From Bradyrhizobium barranii subsp. barranii (GTDB lineage: Bacteria; Pseudomonadota; Alphaproteobacteria; Rhizobiales; Xanthobacteraceae): 64,000 nt of DNA. A program made the position numbers and the translations under genes. Location: assembly GCF_017565645.3 (NCBI RefSeq), contig NZ_CP086136.1:8043501-8107500 (forward strand), given 5' to 3'. Under the pieces are notes generated by a model. The model was not told the DNA's origin. It worked only from the letters and a program-made list of their open reading frames with translations, and did no database searches. Below are positions 1 through 10,394 of this stretch, one piece after another; the stretch's first letter is position 1; every line of letters starts with the position of its first letter.

Positions 1-155
1 TTGCTGAACAGCCCGCTATAGCGCAGCGCCCGCTCGTCCGTGACGAGGCGGACGCGAAAGCCGCGCCGGATCAGCTCGACGCCGAGCGCCTCGGCCGGAA
101 ACAAATGGCCGCCGGTGCCGCCCGCGGCGAGAAGAATCAGGGGGGAAGTGTCCAT
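1..155 (-). CDS. murG: MurG, UDP-GlcNAc transferase, N-terminal part cut by window edge
   Basis: Only the first 51 or so codons are inside the window; the gene runs off the left edge. The start ATG (complement of 153-155) is followed by [20 protein letters not shown], which contains the glycine-rich GGTGGH loop at the start of MurG enzymes. The enzyme transfers GlcNAc from UDP-GlcNAc to lipid I to make lipid II on the inner face of the cytoplasmic membrane. It follows ftsW on the same strand, as in most alphaproteobacterial dcw clusters. The 115 bp between them hold a dispersed palindromic repeat. Confidence 0.93.
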   Translation of the reverse strand, partial: MDTSPLILLAAGGTGGHLFPAEALGVELIRRGFRVRLVTDERALRYSGLFS

Positions 156-183
156 GAAGACTGCTTTTACAAGGTCTTTCTCT

Positions 184-267
184 TCATTGCGAGCGAAGCG
201 AAGCAATCCGGACTGCCTCTGCGGAGACAGCCTGGATTGCTTCGTCGCTTCGCTCCTCGCAATGACG
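184..267. repeat. Dispersed palindromic repeat, class B (copy 1)
   Basis: An imperfect inverted repeat of about 84 bp. One arm starts TCATTGCGAGCGAAGCG and the other ends CGCTCCTCGCAATGACG, with a second nested pair AGCAATCC / GGATTGCT. The same structure recurs at 11696-11781 and 34188-34265. It lies between ftsW and murG and could fold as a long RNA hairpin in the dcw transcript. Confidence 0.85.
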
Positions 268-269
268 GC

Positions 270-1421
270 TTACGCGTAACTGCGCATCGCCTCGGCGTGG
301 CCGCTTGCCTCGACTTCGGTGCGCGGGCGCAGCCGCGTCAGCGCCAGCATCATGCCGACGCCATAGGCCAGCGACACGATCGAGGAGCCACCGTAGGAGA
401 TGAAGGGCAGCGTCATGCCCTTGGCGGGGATGAGCTGGAGGTTGACCGACATGTTGATCGCGGCCTGCACGCCGAACAGGATCGCAAGGCCGGACGCCGC
501 AAAGCGCGAGAACATGTCCTCGTTGGCGTAGGCGCGCGACAGCGTGCGGATCACGACGAAGGCGAACAGCGCCAGCATCGCAAGGCACAGGATGATGCCG
601 AACTCCTCGGCGGCAACCGCGAACACGAAGTCGGTGTGACTGTCCGGCAGACTGCGCTTGGCGATGCCCTCGCCCGGCCCGAGCCCGAACCATCCGCCGT
701 TGTAGAAGGCTTCCATGGCGGTATCGACCTGGAAGGTGTCGCCGGAAGCCGGATTCATGAAACGCTTGATGCGGCCGGCGACGTGCGGGACGAACAGATA
801 AGCGCTGAACAGACCGGCCGCGGCGGCGCCCGCCAGGCCGAACACCCAGATCATGCGCATGCCCGCGATGAAGAACAGCGAGCCCCACACCATCAGGATC
901 AGCATGGTCTGACCGAAGTCGGGCTCCATCACCAGCAGCGAGACCAGCATCAAGAGCAGCACCAGCGCCATCGAGGTCGCCGGCATCTCCGGCCGCCTGG
1001 TCGATTCCGCGAACAGCCACGCGGCGATGACGACGAACGACGGCTTTGCGATTTCGGAGGCCTGGATATTGACGCCGAGCAGCGTGATCCAGCGCCGCGA
1101 TCCCTTCACTTCGGGGCCGATCGCGAGCGTCAGCACGATCAGGATGATGCTGGCCGCGAAGATGATCAGGGCCGAGCGGCGGATCGCGCGCGGCGTCAGG
1201 AAGGACACCCCGAGCAGCACCAGGCAGGAGGGCGCCAGGAACATCACGTGCCGGCTGAAGAAGTGGAACGGATCGAGCCCGATGCGGGTCGCGACCGGCG
1301 GGCTCGCCGCCAGCGACAGGATCACGCCGGTGAGCATCAGCGCCAGGATGGCGCCCATCAGCGGCTTGTCGACGGTCCACCACCACTCGGAAAAGGGGGT
1401 GCGTTCTTCACGGGAGAGCAT
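270..1421 (-). CDS. ftsW: FtsW, septal SEDS peptidoglycan polymerase
   Basis: A 383-residue polytopic membrane protein of the SEDS family. In complex with FtsI it polymerises lipid II into glycan strands at the division septum. Visible signature segments are SEIAKPS (122-128), MEPDFGQT (165-172), SHTDFVFA (261-268) and the C-terminal PFISYGGSS (339-347), with about ten hydrophobic segments. The start follows a short cytosolic N-terminus ending in SEWWWTVDKP. It lies between murD and murG on the same strand; 236 bp including a repeat separate it from murD. FtsW is preferred over RodA because of the dcw context. Confidence 0.96.
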   Translation of the reverse strand: MLSREERTPFSEWWWTVDKPLMGAILALMLTGVILSLAASPPVATRIGLDPFHFFSRHVMFLAPSCLVLLGVSFLTPRAIRRSALIIFAASIILIVLTLAIGPEVKGSRRWITLLGVNIQASEIAKPSFVVIAAWLFAESTRRPEMPATSMALVLLLMLVSLLVMEPDFGQTMLILMVWGSLFFIAGMRMIWVFGLAGAAAAGLFSAYLFVPHVAGRIKRFMNPASGDTFQVDTAMEAFYNGGWFGLGPGEGIAKRSLPDSHTDFVFAVAAEEFGIILCLAMLALFAFVVIRTLSRAYANEDMFSRFAASGLAILFGVQAAINMSVNLQLIPAKGMTLPFISYGGSSIVSLAYGVGMMLALTRLRPRTEVEASGHAEAMRSYA

Positions 1422-1532
1422 GGGCGGCCGCTTTCGGACAGAGGTCGGTCCATTGGTCGCCGAGGTTGGTTACCGGGGGGTTAAGGAAACGCGGATGTTT
1501 GGAGATAGGAGCGAGCGCCGACCTCACATGCT

Positions 1533-1633
1533 CGTCATGCCCCGGCTTGACCGGGGCATCCAGTACGCCGTGGCCTCCCGGCTCAAGCACCGCCTCTGGG
1601 ATACTGGGTCGCCCGGTCAAGCCGGGCGACGAC
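1533..1633. repeat. Dispersed palindromic repeat, class C (copy 1)
   Basis: Located between murD and ftsW. It is made of two small hairpins in inverted orientation: ATGCCCCGGCTTGACCGGGG with GCATCCAGTA on one side, and TACTGGGT with CGCCCGGTCAAGCCGGGCG on the other. Related copies are at 23529-23631 and 32302-32427, and a half copy is at 37844-37879. Confidence 0.8.
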
Positions 1634-1657
1634 AGCGGAGCAAGGAGTAGCCGCGCC

Positions 1658-3058
1658 CTACACCACCGGCTTCACACCCGGCAGCGCCTGCACCAGCTCG
1701 CGGAACTTGGTGCCGCGGATCTCGAAGTTGCGGTACTGGTCGAAGGACGCGCAGGCGGGTGACAGCAGCACCACCGCATCCGCGAGGCCCGAGGCTTCGG
1801 CATCGCGCGCGGCGTGCTCGACGGCGACGTCCAGCGTCTGGCTGATCTCGTGCGCCACTTGCGTGCCCAGCGTTCCCGAAAATTCCTGCGCGGCCTCGCC
1901 GATCAGATAGACCTTGCGGATGCGCGGGAAGTAGCCGGTCAGGCCAGTGATGCCGCCCGCCTTGGGCTTGCCGCCGGCGATCCAGAAGATCTCCGAAAAG
2001 GACGACAGCGCATGCGCAGTCGCATCCGCGTTGGTGCCCTTGGAGTCGTTGACGAACAACACGTTGCCGCGGCGGCCGACCTGCTCCATGCGATGCGCGA
2101 GGCCGGGAAAGCTGCGCAGCCCGTTCTGCAGCACATCGAGGCTGATGCCCATCGCGAGCGCGGCGGCGGCGGCGCAGGCCGCGTTCTGCGCGTTGTGCTG
2201 GCCGCGGAGCGAGCCGATGCCGCCGAGCTTTGCGACCTCGCTCCGCGCGCCGCCAGCGGTGCGCACGATATTGCCGTGCTCGACATGGATGCCGGAGGCC
2301 AGCGGGTTCTTGACGGAGATCCGCACCACGTTCTTGCCGGCGCGGTCGAGCCGGTCGGCGATGTCGCGGCAGAAGCCATCGTCGACACCGACGATCGCGG
2401 TGCCGCCTCCTTGCACGCTGGCGACGAGACGCTCCTTCACCGCAGCGTAGTGCGCGAGGGTGCCGTGACGGTCGATGTGGTCCTCGCTAACATTGAGCAG
2501 GATGCCGACGGAGGGATCAAGCGAGGGCGTGAGGTCGATCTGATAGGACGACATCTCGATGACGTGGACGCGGCCCGTGCGCGGCGGCTCCAGCGACAGG
2601 ATCGCGGTGCCGATATTGCCGCCCGTCTGGGTGTCGTAGCCGGCGACCTTTGTCAGATGCGCAATCAGCGCGGTCGTGGTCGACTTGCCGTTGGTGCCGG
2701 TGATCGCGACGAACGGCGCGTTGGGCGCGTGACGGCGACGCTCGCGGCAGAACAGCTCGATATCGCCGATCACCTCGCAGCCGGCCTCGCGCGCCTTCAG
2801 CACGCTCCAGTGCGGCACCGGATGCGTCAGCGGCACGCCGGGCGCGAGCACCAGCGCCGCGAAATTCGCCCAGCTGACATTGCGCAAATCGGCCGTGATG
2901 AAACCCGCTTGCGCGGCCTTGGCGACGTTCTCGGCATTGTCGTCGGCGGCAATCACCTCGGCGCCGCCCGCTTTCAACGCGTGACAGGACGCAAGCCCCG
3001 AGCCGCCGAGGCCGAACACCGCGACCGTCTTGCCGGCGAAGGATGTGACCGGGATCAT
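1658..3058 (-). CDS. murD: MurD, UDP-MurNAc-L-alanine:D-glutamate ligase
   Basis: A 466-residue cytosolic Mur ligase that adds D-glutamate to UDP-MurNAc-L-Ala using ATP. The N-terminal Rossmann-like domain shows [10 protein letters not shown] (13-22). The ATP-binding loop is GTNGKSTTT (121-129), and the central domain has the [10 protein letters not shown] stretch typical of MurD. The C-terminal domain includes [12 protein letters not shown], where MurD binds nucleotide. Length is normal. It is preceded by mraY with 7 bp between them, which suggests one transcript. Confidence 0.96.
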   Translation of the reverse strand: MIPVTSFAGKTVAVFGLGGSGLASCHALKAGGAEVIAADDNAENVAKAAQAGFITADLRNVSWANFAALVLAPGVPLTHPVPHWSVLKAREAGCEVIGDIELFCRERRRHAPNAPFVAITGTNGKSTTTALIAHLTKVAGYDTQTGGNIGTAILSLEPPRTGRVHVIEMSSYQIDLTPSLDPSVGILLNVSEDHIDRHGTLAHYAAVKERLVASVQGGGTAIVGVDDGFCRDIADRLDRAGKNVVRISVKNPLASGIHVEHGNIVRTAGGARSEVAKLGGIGSLRGQHNAQNAACAAAAALAMGISLDVLQNGLRSFPGLAHRMEQVGRRGNVLFVNDSKGTNADATAHALSSFSEIFWIAGGKPKAGGITGLTGYFPRIRKVYLIGEAAQEFSGTLGTQVAHEISQTLDVAVEHAARDAEASGLADAVVLLSPACASFDQYRNFEIRGTKFRELVQALPGVKPVV

Positions 3059-3065
3059 CGATCGA

Positions 3066-4169
3066 TCACCGCAGCTTCAGCGTCGACAGACCGGCGAGCG
3101 CCAGCATCACCGAGATGATCCAGAAGCGGATCACGATCTGCGGCTCGGTCCAGCCGAGTTGCTCGAAATGGTGATGGATCGGCGCCATGCGGAAGATGCG
3201 CTTGCCCGTCATCTTGAACGACACCACCTGCACGATGACGGAAACCGCTTCCAGCACGAACAGGCCGCCGATCACCGCGAGCACGATCTCGTGCTTCACC
3301 GCGACCGCGATTGCGCCGAGCATGCCGCCGAGCGCGAGCGAGCCGGTGTCGCCCATGAAGATCGAGGCCGGCGGCGCGTTGAACCAGAGGAACCCGAGAC
3401 CGGCGCCCAGCAGCGCGCCGCAGAGCACCGCGAGCTCGCCGGTGCCGGCGACATATTTGATCTGGAGATAGTCGGCGAACACCGCGTTGCCGGCGAGATA
3501 GGCGATCATCGCAAAGCTCGCGGTCGCGATCATCACGGGCACGATGGCGAGGCCGTCGAGACCGTCGGTGAGGTTCACCGCATTGCCGGCGCCGACGATG
3601 ACGAAGGCGCCGAACACGACGAAGAACCAGCCGAAATGCAGCACGGTGTCCTTGAGGAAGGGAATCGTCAGCGCGGTCGACGCGGGATCGCGGTTCAACC
3701 GCACCAGCGCATAGCAGGCGACCAGCGCGATGGCTGCCTCGATCAGCAGGCGCAGCTTGCTGCCGAAGCCCGTCGTGGTCTGCTTGGTCACCTTGAGGTA
3801 ATCGTCATAGAAACCGACGAAGCCGAAGCCGAGCGTCACCGCCAGCACGATCCAGACATAGGGGTTGAGCGGATTGGCCCACAGCACGGTGCCGACCGTG
3901 AGGCCGGACAGGATCATCAGCCCGCCCATGGTGGGCGTGCCTTTCTTGGCGAGATGCGATTGCGGGCCGTCGGTCCGGATCGGCTGGCCCTTGCCCTGAC
4001 GGATGCGCAGATGGTCGATGATCCAGGGCCCGAACAGGAACACGAACAGCGCGCCGGTGACGACGGCGCCGCCGGTGCGGAAGGTGATGTAGCGGAAGAC
4101 GTTCAGGAAGGTGCGAACGGCACCGAAGCCGGGAAATGTGTTGGAGAGCTCGATCAGCCAGTAAAACAT
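3066..4169 (-). CDS. mraY: MraY, phospho-MurNAc-pentapeptide transferase
   Basis: A 367-residue integral membrane enzyme that transfers phospho-MurNAc-pentapeptide to undecaprenyl phosphate to make lipid I. Its hallmark motifs are present: the DDYLK segment with its aspartate pair, [14 protein letters not shown], and [12 protein letters not shown] with the third catalytic aspartate. The conserved histidine segment MAPIHHHFE is near the C-terminus. About ten membrane segments fit the family. It is 7 bp upstream of murD and 161 bp downstream of murF. Confidence 0.97.
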   Translation of the reverse strand: MFYWLIELSNTFPGFGAVRTFLNVFRYITFRTGGAVVTGALFVFLFGPWIIDHLRIRQGKGQPIRTDGPQSHLAKKGTPTMGGLMILSGLTVGTVLWANPLNPYVWIVLAVTLGFGFVGFYDDYLKVTKQTTTGFGSKLRLLIEAAIALVACYALVRLNRDPASTALTIPFLKDTVLHFGWFFVVFGAFVIVGAGNAVNLTDGLDGLAIVPVMIATASFAMIAYLAGNAVFADYLQIKYVAGTGELAVLCGALLGAGLGFLWFNAPPASIFMGDTGSLALGGMLGAIAVAVKHEIVLAVIGGLFVLEAVSVIVQVVSFKMTGKRIFRMAPIHHHFEQLGWTEPQIVIRFWIISVMLALAGLSTLKLR

Positions 4170-4330
4170 TCAGACGGTCCTATGGCGCCTTTGCACGCGG
4201 CCCTGGTGTTGGCCTTGACTTGCCTCACGCGCATTCGCGGGTCTTCTTCATGGGGTCGGGCGACCTCTGGGAAAACGGACGGCTTCGCGCCGCAAAGGGT
4301 GGGATTCGGGAACAGCGCCTTCCAAGCAGT

Positions 4331-5710
4331 TTACGCCTTTGCCTGCAAGGCGGCCACTAGGCCCGGCACAAACTTGTTGACCCAGAACATCTTCTTGCTG
4401 CCCTTGACAACCACGACATCGCCTGCCCTCAGCAGATTTGCGACCTCGCCCGGCTTCAGCGTGGCGGGGTCGTCGTGCCAGCCCAGGCCCTTGCCCGCCG
4501 GCAACACGTCGTACAGATGGCGCATCAAGGGACCTACGCAGTAGACGCCGTCGATGCCGTCGAGATGCTTGGCGAGGGCCGTGTGGTAGCTTGGTGCGTC
4601 ATCGCCCAGTTCCAGCATGTCGCCGAGCACCGCAATGCGGCGGCCGCCGGTCACGTTGCGCGCCTGGAGGCTTTGCAGTGCAGCAGCCACGCTGGCCGGA
4701 TTGCCGTTGAAACTGTCGTCGATCACGGTGACGCCGCCGATCGCCTGCTCGACGCCGCGGCCGGTCATGATGCCGACCCGGTCGAGCTTGATCGCGAGCG
4801 TCGCCGCATCGAGGTTCGCGGCGCGGATCGAAGCGAGCGCAGCGAGCGCATTCTGCACGCGGTGCGGTGCGCCCGGCGTCAGGCTGAAGGCGATCTCCTT
4901 CTTGCCGAGCGCGGCCACGACCTGCCAGCTCTCGCCATGCGGCGCGTGCGCGACCTCGTGCACCTCGGCTTTCTCGCCGAAGCGTACGACCTTGCCCTTC
5001 CAGTCCGGCGCCTTGATCCCGGCAGGCAGCACCAGCACGCCGTCCTCGGGCAGGCCGAGCGCGATCGACACCTTCTCGCGCCTGATGGCTTCGAGCGAGC
5101 CGAGCTTTTCCAGATGCACCGGCTGAACGTTGACGACGAGCGCGACGGTCGGCCGCGTCAGCTCGCTGAGCCGCGCGATCTCGCCGGTCTGGTTCATGCC
5201 CATCTCGACGACCCAGAGGCTGGCATCGGGCCTCGCGTTACACAGCGTCAGCGGCACGCCCCAGAAATTGTTGAAGCTCGACGGGCTGGCATAGGCGCCG
5301 GGGTAGGCCGCGAGGAATTCCTTGGTGCTGGTCTTGCCCGCGCTGCCGGTGAGTCCGATCACCGGTCCGTTGAAACGGGCGCGTGCGGCGCGTGCGAGGC
5401 CCCAGAGACCGTCGATCAGCGTGTCCTTGACGACGATTTGGGGAATGCGGATGCCGGCGATCTCGTGCGGCACGATCATCGCGACCGCGCCCGAAGCTTC
5501 CGCCTTGTCGGCGAACTCCCAGCCGTCACGCGCACTCGCAAAGGCCGAGATGAAGCCGCCGCTCGGCGTACCGCTGAGCGCGACGAACAGACAGCCCGGC
5601 TTCACCAGACGGCTGTCCTGGGTGACGAAGTCGATCGGCGTGTCCCGAAATGATCCCGCAGCGCCCAGCGCACGCGCCACTTCGGCAACCGTCCATATTG
5701 GCGCGCTCAT
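4331..5710 (-). CDS. murF: MurF, D-Ala-D-Ala-adding ligase
   Basis: A 459-residue cytosolic Mur ligase that adds D-alanyl-D-alanine to the UDP-MurNAc-tripeptide to complete the pentapeptide precursor. The ATP loop is TGSAGKTST (121-129). The central domain has EMGMNQTGEI, and the C-terminal region has DDSFNGNPAS and VLGDMLELG, both MurF hallmarks. The start overlaps the murE stop by 4 bp, which indicates translational coupling. The following 161 bp before mraY contain no gene that I can support. Confidence 0.96.
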   Translation of the reverse strand: MSAPIWTVAEVARALGAAGSFRDTPIDFVTQDSRLVKPGCLFVALSGTPSGGFISAFASARDGWEFADKAEASGAVAMIVPHEIAGIRIPQIVVKDTLIDGLWGLARAARARFNGPVIGLTGSAGKTSTKEFLAAYPGAYASPSSFNNFWGVPLTLCNARPDASLWVVEMGMNQTGEIARLSELTRPTVALVVNVQPVHLEKLGSLEAIRREKVSIALGLPEDGVLVLPAGIKAPDWKGKVVRFGEKAEVHEVAHAPHGESWQVVAALGKKEIAFSLTPGAPHRVQNALAALASIRAANLDAATLAIKLDRVGIMTGRGVEQAIGGVTVIDDSFNGNPASVAAALQSLQARNVTGGRRIAVLGDMLELGDDAPSYHTALAKHLDGIDGVYCVGPLMRHLYDVLPAGKGLGWHDDPATLKPGEVANLLRAGDVVVVKGSKKMFWVNKFVPGLVAALQAKA

Positions 5711-7179
5711 GCATCCCTCGACGCTAATGCGGCGGCGACCGCCTCGTGATCACTGAAGGGCAGCACCTCGCCGCCGACGATCTGCCCGGTCTCGTGGCCC
5801 TTGCCGGCGACGAGCAGCGCATCGCCGTCTTCCAACTCCTCGATCGCGGTGCGGATCGCCGCGGCACGGTCGCCGATTTCGCGGGCACCTTTTGCAGTCG
5901 CGAGGATTTCGGCGCGAATGGCTTCCGGCTTCTCGCTGCGCGGATTGTCGTCGGTGATGATGACGCGGTCGGCGTTCTCGGCCGCGATCTCGCCCATGAT
6001 CGGGCGCTTGCCGGCATCGCGGTCGCCGCCGGCGCCGAACACGACGACCAGCCGGCGTTTTGCGTAAGGCCGCAAAGCCTGCAACGCCTTCTCCAACGCG
6101 TCGGGCTTGTGGGCGTAGTCGACGAAGATCGGCGCACCGTTGCGCTCGCCGACGCGCTCGAGCCGACCCTTGGCGCCTTCGAGATGTTCGAGGCTCGCAA
6201 ACACGTTGGCCGGATCGCTGCCGGTGCCGATGGCCAGACCGGCCGACACCAGTGCGTTCTCGATCTGGAATTCGCCGGCCAGCGGCAGCCGGACCGCATA
6301 ACGCTTGCCGCGATGTTCGACGGCAAGGACTTGCGAAAAACCTTCGACCTCGGCCGCGGCGAGACGAATGCCCTCGCCTCCCCCGTCGCCGTTGCGGCCG
6401 ACCGCCATCACGCGCAGGCCGTGCGACCTGGCAGCATCGATTGCTTCCGCCGAGCAATCATGATCGGCGGAGATCACCGCCGCCCCATCCGCCGGTACCA
6501 GTTCGCGGAACAGGCGGAGTTTTGCTGCGAGATAATGCGCGACGGTTGGATGGTAATCCATGTGGTCGCGCGAGAGATTGGTGAAGCCGCCGGCGGAGAC
6601 ACGCACGCCGTCGAGGCGGTACTGGTCGAGCCCGTGCGAGGACGCCTCGAAGGCGAGATGCGTCACGCCTTCGCGCGCGATCTCATCGAGCTGCCGGTGC
6701 AGCGCGATCGGATCCGGCGTCGTCAGCGAACCGTAGACGGTACGCTTGGGCGAGACGAGACCGATGGTGCCGATGCTGGCGGAGGCATGCCCCAGCCGCT
6801 CCCAGATCTGGCGCGTGAACGCGGCGACCGAGGTCTTGCCGCTGGTGCCGGTCACCGCCGCGATGGTCGCCGGCTGTGCGGGGAAGAATTTGGCCGCGGC
6901 CAGCGCCAGCGCGCGGCGCGGATTGGCCACCGTGACGAACGGCACCTTGCTGCTATCAGGTGCATGGTCGCCGACGATCGCCACCGCGCCTGCTGCAATC
7001 GCGGCATCGACGAAGCGCGCGCCGTCGGTCTTGCTGCCCGCGAGGGCGAAGAAGAGATCGCCGGGCTTGACCACACGGCTGTCGAGCGCAACGCCGGTCA
7101 CATCGAGCGCCGCGACAGCGGGCTCGATTGCGGCATCATTGCCTGGAATGTCCTGACCTAGGAGGTCGCGCAGCTTCAT
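5707..7179 (-). CDS. murE: MurE, meso-diaminopimelate-adding ligase
   Basis: A 490-residue Mur ligase that adds the third stem amino acid. The ATP loop is GTSGKTS (111-117). The DNPR motif at about 411-414 is the signature of meso-diaminopimelate-specific MurE, so the peptidoglycan is expected to be DAP type. The region HMDYHPTVAHYLAAKLRLF contains the conserved carbamylated-lysine area. It overlaps murF by 4 bp and lies 84 bp downstream of ftsI. Confidence 0.96.
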   Translation of the reverse strand: MKLRDLLGQDIPGNDAAIEPAVAALDVTGVALDSRVVKPGDLFFALAGSKTDGARFVDAAIAAGAVAIVGDHAPDSSKVPFVTVANPRRALALAAAKFFPAQPATIAAVTGTSGKTSVAAFTRQIWERLGHASASIGTIGLVSPKRTVYGSLTTPDPIALHRQLDEIAREGVTHLAFEASSHGLDQYRLDGVRVSAGGFTNLSRDHMDYHPTVAHYLAAKLRLFRELVPADGAAVISADHDCSAEAIDAARSHGLRVMAVGRNGDGGGEGIRLAAAEVEGFSQVLAVEHRGKRYAVRLPLAGEFQIENALVSAGLAIGTGSDPANVFASLEHLEGAKGRLERVGERNGAPIFVDYAHKPDALEKALQALRPYAKRRLVVVFGAGGDRDAGKRPIMGEIAAENADRVIITDDNPRSEKPEAIRAEILATAKGAREIGDRAAAIRTAIEELEDGDALLVAGKGHETGQIVGGEVLPFSDHEAVAAALASRDA

Positions 7180-7263
7180 GGTCTTCCAGTCGACATGCCG
7201 TGCCGGAAAGCCGAATCTTCGGAAAAGCCCCGACTCAGCAGCGGCGACGGCCTCCCCCGTTGA

Positions 7264-9012
7264 TTACTGGGTTGTCCTGGATGCTGCAAGAATAAGGCGG
7301 TCGGACGGCGGCAGGTCAAATCGTGGCTCGATGCCCAGAAGCGGCGCGATCCGCTCGATCACCTTGCCGCCGGTCGGCACTGCGTTCCAGCCCGAGGTGA
7401 TGAAACCATGCGTTTCGGGCAGCGCCTGCGGCTCGTCCAGCATGATCAGGATCTGATATTTTGGATTGTCGGAGGGCATGATCGCCGTGAAGGAGTTGAG
7501 CACCCGCTTCTTGGCGTAGCGGCCATTGATGACTTTCTCGGACGTGCCGGTCTTGCCGCCGACATAATAGCCCTTGACGTCTGCCTGTCTCGCCGACCCG
7601 ACCTCCGCATTGAGCCGCATCAGATACCGCATCTTGTCGCTGGTCTCTTGCTTGATCACGCGCTTGGCCATCGCCGCCGCTTCGGATTCGCTTCGCTTCA
7701 TGAAGGTCGGCGGAATCAAATAGCCACCGTTCATCAGCGCGTTGATGCCCATCACCGCCTGGAGCGGCGCCACCGACAGGCCCTGGCCGAACGCGATGGT
7801 GACGGTGTTCAGCTCACTCCAGCGGCGCGGCACCAGCGGAGCCGCGCTCTCGGGCAGCTCGGTGCGCAGCCGCGTCAACTGGCCCATCTTGGCAAGGAAC
7901 GCCTTGTGCGCCTCGACGCCCTGGCCGAGCGCGATCCGCGCAGCGCCGATGTTGGAGGAGTAATAGAACACTTCCTTGGTGTTGATGAAACGTCCGAGCG
8001 AATGACTGTCGTGGATGGTGAACTTGCCGTAGTGCAGGTTTCCGCGTGCATCCCACGACGAGTTCAAATTGATCTTTCCGGAATCGAGCGCCATCGCCAG
8101 CGTGAACGCCTTGAAGGTCGAGCCCATCTCGTAGACGCCCGTAGTCAGGCGGTTGATGCGGTCGGGGTCGTGCGCTTCCTTCGGATTGTTGGGATCGAAA
8201 TCCGGAAGCGAGACCATCGCCACGATCTCACCGGTCTTGACATTCGAAACGATGCCGGAAGCGGCCTTGGTGTGGTACTTTTCCTTGGCCTTCAAGAGCT
8301 CGTCGCGCAGCGCGTGCTCGACGCGCAGATCGACCGACAGCTCGATCGGCTTTTGCAGCCGGTCGGTGGCAAAGCCTGCGCGGTGGAGATCGGCGAGCCC
8401 TTGATTGTCGAGCCACTTCTCCATGCCGGCGATGCCCTGGTTGTCGATGTTGACGAGACCGATGAGGTGGGCGACCTCGTTGCCGGTCGGATAGACGCGC
8501 TTGTTCTCGCGCAGGAAGCCGATGCCGGGAATGCCGAGCTTGTGGATGTCCTGTTGCTGCCTCGGCGTGATCTCGCGCTTGAGCCAGACAAAACCCTTTC
8601 GCGCCGACAGGCGCTCGCGCACCTCGGCCTCGTCGAGGTCGGGCACGGTGGCGGTGAGAAGCTCGATCGCCTCGTCCTTGTCGATGATGCGGCGCGGCTC
8701 GCCGAACAGGCTCGCGGCCTTGACGTCGGTTGCCAGGATCGCGCCGTTGCGGTCGACGATGTCGGGCCGCGCGGTCGCGACCACCGCGGCAGCACGGCGC
8801 GCGCTGTGGGCGTCGGCACCGATCGCGAACATCACGAGCCGGCCGCCGATCAGGACGTAGACCGAGGTAAAGGCGATCATCGCGAGGCCAACGCGCGCGC
8901 GCGCCTTCGCGGCGCGGTCAACGTTGCGCCCGTAGAGCAGACTGCGGATCAGCCGCTGCCGCCAGGGCTCGGTCGGCTTTTGAGTTGACTTGGCCGGGGT
9001 CACAGCGCTCAT
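7264..9012 (-). CDS. ftsI: FtsI (PBP3), septal peptidoglycan transpeptidase
   Basis: A 582-residue class B penicillin-binding protein that cross-links septal peptidoglycan in the periplasm. After a basic cytosolic N-terminus there is one membrane anchor (about 41-65), then the dimerisation or pedestal domain, then the transpeptidase domain. The penicillin-binding motifs are S-T-F-K (298-301, nucleophile S298), S-S-N (352-354) and K-T-G-T (487-490). The start overlaps the ftsL stop by 4 bp. It is the partner of FtsW further down the cluster. Confidence 0.96.
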   Translation of the reverse strand: MSAVTPAKSTQKPTEPWRQRLIRSLLYGRNVDRAAKARARVGLAMIAFTSVYVLIGGRLVMFAIGADAHSARRAAAVVATARPDIVDRNGAILATDVKAASLFGEPRRIIDKDEAIELLTATVPDLDEAEVRERLSARKGFVWLKREITPRQQQDIHKLGIPGIGFLRENKRVYPTGNEVAHLIGLVNIDNQGIAGMEKWLDNQGLADLHRAGFATDRLQKPIELSVDLRVEHALRDELLKAKEKYHTKAASGIVSNVKTGEIVAMVSLPDFDPNNPKEAHDPDRINRLTTGVYEMGSTFKAFTLAMALDSGKINLNSSWDARGNLHYGKFTIHDSHSLGRFINTKEVFYYSSNIGAARIALGQGVEAHKAFLAKMGQLTRLRTELPESAAPLVPRRWSELNTVTIAFGQGLSVAPLQAVMGINALMNGGYLIPPTFMKRSESEAAAMAKRVIKQETSDKMRYLMRLNAEVGSARQADVKGYYVGGKTGTSEKVINGRYAKKRVLNSFTAIMPSDNPKYQILIMLDEPQALPETHGFITSGWNAVPTGGKVIERIAPLLGIEPRFDLPPSDRLILAASRTTQ

Positions 9013-9401
9013 TGCTTGTCCTCGGGCTGAGGAACGGAGCCCGTCACCGTATCCGGATCGCTCGCGGCTTCGATGGTGTTGAGCATGGCCCCGATCGGAT
9101 CCGGCTCGCCCGGCCTGAACATCCGCGGCGGACGCTCCGGCAGGTTCTTCAGCGAGTCATATTGCGTGCCGTTGACCGGCTTGAGCGGCAGATGCCGGTC
9201 GGACAGGCCCTGCAGACGCAAGGGCGCATCGAGCTTGGCCCATTCGGAGCGCAGCGCCGCGATCGCATCGCGCTGCTCGCGGATCTCCGCATGCAGCCGC
9301 AGCACCTTTTCGGTGCGCGCCGTGGAGTCCATCTTGATCCGGTAGACGTAGGCCGCCGCGAAGATCAGCGCGCCGATGACGAGGAGGTGGATGAAGCGCA
9401 T
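9009..9401 (-). CDS. ftsL: FtsL, cell division membrane protein
   Basis: A 130-residue bitopic protein with a short N-terminus, one membrane helix (about 4-21) and a heptad-like periplasmic segment (about 28-55) that could form a coiled coil. FtsL proteins bind FtsB and FtsQ and help activate FtsWI. Sequence similarity in the family is weak, so the call rests mainly on size, topology and position between rsmH and ftsI. The C-terminus is proline-rich and looks disordered. The reading frame overlaps ftsI by 4 bp. Confidence 0.88.
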   Translation of the reverse strand: MRFIHLLVIGALIFAAAYVYRIKMDSTARTEKVLRLHAEIREQRDAIAALRSEWAKLDAPLRLQGLSDRHLPLKPVNGTQYDSLKNLPERPPRMFRPGEPDPIGAMLNTIEAASDPDTVTGSVPQPEDKQ

Positions 9402-9404
9402 GCG

Positions 9405-10394
9405 CTAGCCGCCCCTCATCACGTCGGAGAGCTTTGGCCAGGACGAGGTCTCGCCGTCGTCGTGCGCGGGCGCGGACGTGCGCTCGGCGGCACGCAGTTT
9501 TGCGGAACGCGCGCGTGGGTTATGGGCGACTTCCTCTTCGCCAGCGATCACCGGCCGCCGGGTCAGCAGCTGGAAGCTCGGCGCGGTTTGCGCCACTTCC
9601 GGCAGATGCCGCGAACCGCCGCCGGTCTTCGAACGCTCGGCGAGGAAATTTTTGACGATGCGGTCTTCCAGCGAATGAAACGAGACCACCACGAGGCGGC
9701 CGTCCGGCCTGAGCACGCGCTCGGCCGCAGCGAGCGCGGTCTGGAGTTCCTCGAGCTCTTCGTTGACGAAGATGCGCAGGGCCTGGAACGTTCGCGTCGC
9801 CGGATGAATATCGCCGGGTTTCGAGCGCACGACCCTGCCGACGATATCGGCGAGCGCGCGCGTTGTCGTGAACGGCGTCTCCTGCCGGTCGGCGACGATG
9901 GCGCGGGCGATGCGGCGCGACTGCCGCTCCTCACCAAAGAGATAGATGATGTCGGCGAGATCGCTTTCCGAGGCGCGCGCGACGATGTCGGCCGCCGTCG
10001 GCCCCGCCTGCCCCATCCGCATGTCGAGCGGACCGTCGAGACGGAAGGAGAAGCCGCGGCCGGCCTGGTCGAGCTGCATCGAGGAGACCCCGACATCCAT
10101 CACGACGCCGTCGACGGCATCGACGCCTTGCGCCGCACAGACCTCGGCGAGATTGGAGAAGCGGTCCTCGACCAGCGTCAGCCGGCCCGCGGAGCGTTGG
10201 ACGAGCTCAGCCCCGCCGGCGATCGCCGTGCGGTCGCGATCGATCGCAATCAGCCGGGTTCCCGGCACGTCGAGAATGGCGCGGCTGTAGCCGCCGGCAC
10301 CGAAGGTGGCGTCGATATAGATCCCGCCCGCGCGCGGCGCGAGATGATCGACCGCCTCGCGGCCAAGAACGGGGATGTGCGGAACCGAGCTCAT
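9405..10394 (-). CDS. rsmH: RsmH, 16S rRNA m4C1402 methyltransferase
   Basis: This is a 329-residue cytosolic SAM-dependent methyltransferase (formerly MraW) that N4-methylates C1402 of 16S rRNA. The start at 10394 ([18 protein letters not shown]) is chosen because HxPVL opens the family's conserved block. The open frame continues 63 codons upstream but reads through low-quality intergenic sequence. The SAM loop is [12 protein letters not shown]. Later motifs are [14 protein letters not shown] (seen as [12 protein letters not shown]) and the C-terminal [13 protein letters not shown]. It is the first gene of the dcw transcript here; mraZ, which often precedes it, is absent. Confidence 0.95.
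   Translation of the reverse strand: MSSVPHIPVLGREAVDHLAPRAGGIYIDATFGAGGYSRAILDVPGTRLIAIDRDRTAIAGGAELVQRSAGRLTLVEDRFSNLAEVCAAQGVDAVDGVVMDVGVSSMQLDQAGRGFSFRLDGPLDMRMGQAGPTAADIVARASESDLADIIYLFGEERQSRRIARAIVADRQETPFTTTRALADIVGRVVRSKPGDIHPATRTFQALRIFVNEELEELQTALAAAERVLRPDGRLVVVSFHSLEDRIVKNFLAERSKTGGGSRHLPEVAQTAPSFQLLTRRPVIAGEEEVAHNPRARSAKLRAAERTSAPAHDDGETSSWPKLSDVMRGG

Noticed and set aside
105..1484. Long plus-strand frame of 459 codons opposite ftsW
   Set aside because: It is antisense to ftsW, rich in Arg, His, Gln and Asp, and has no recognisable domain; GC-rich genes commonly leave the opposite strand open.
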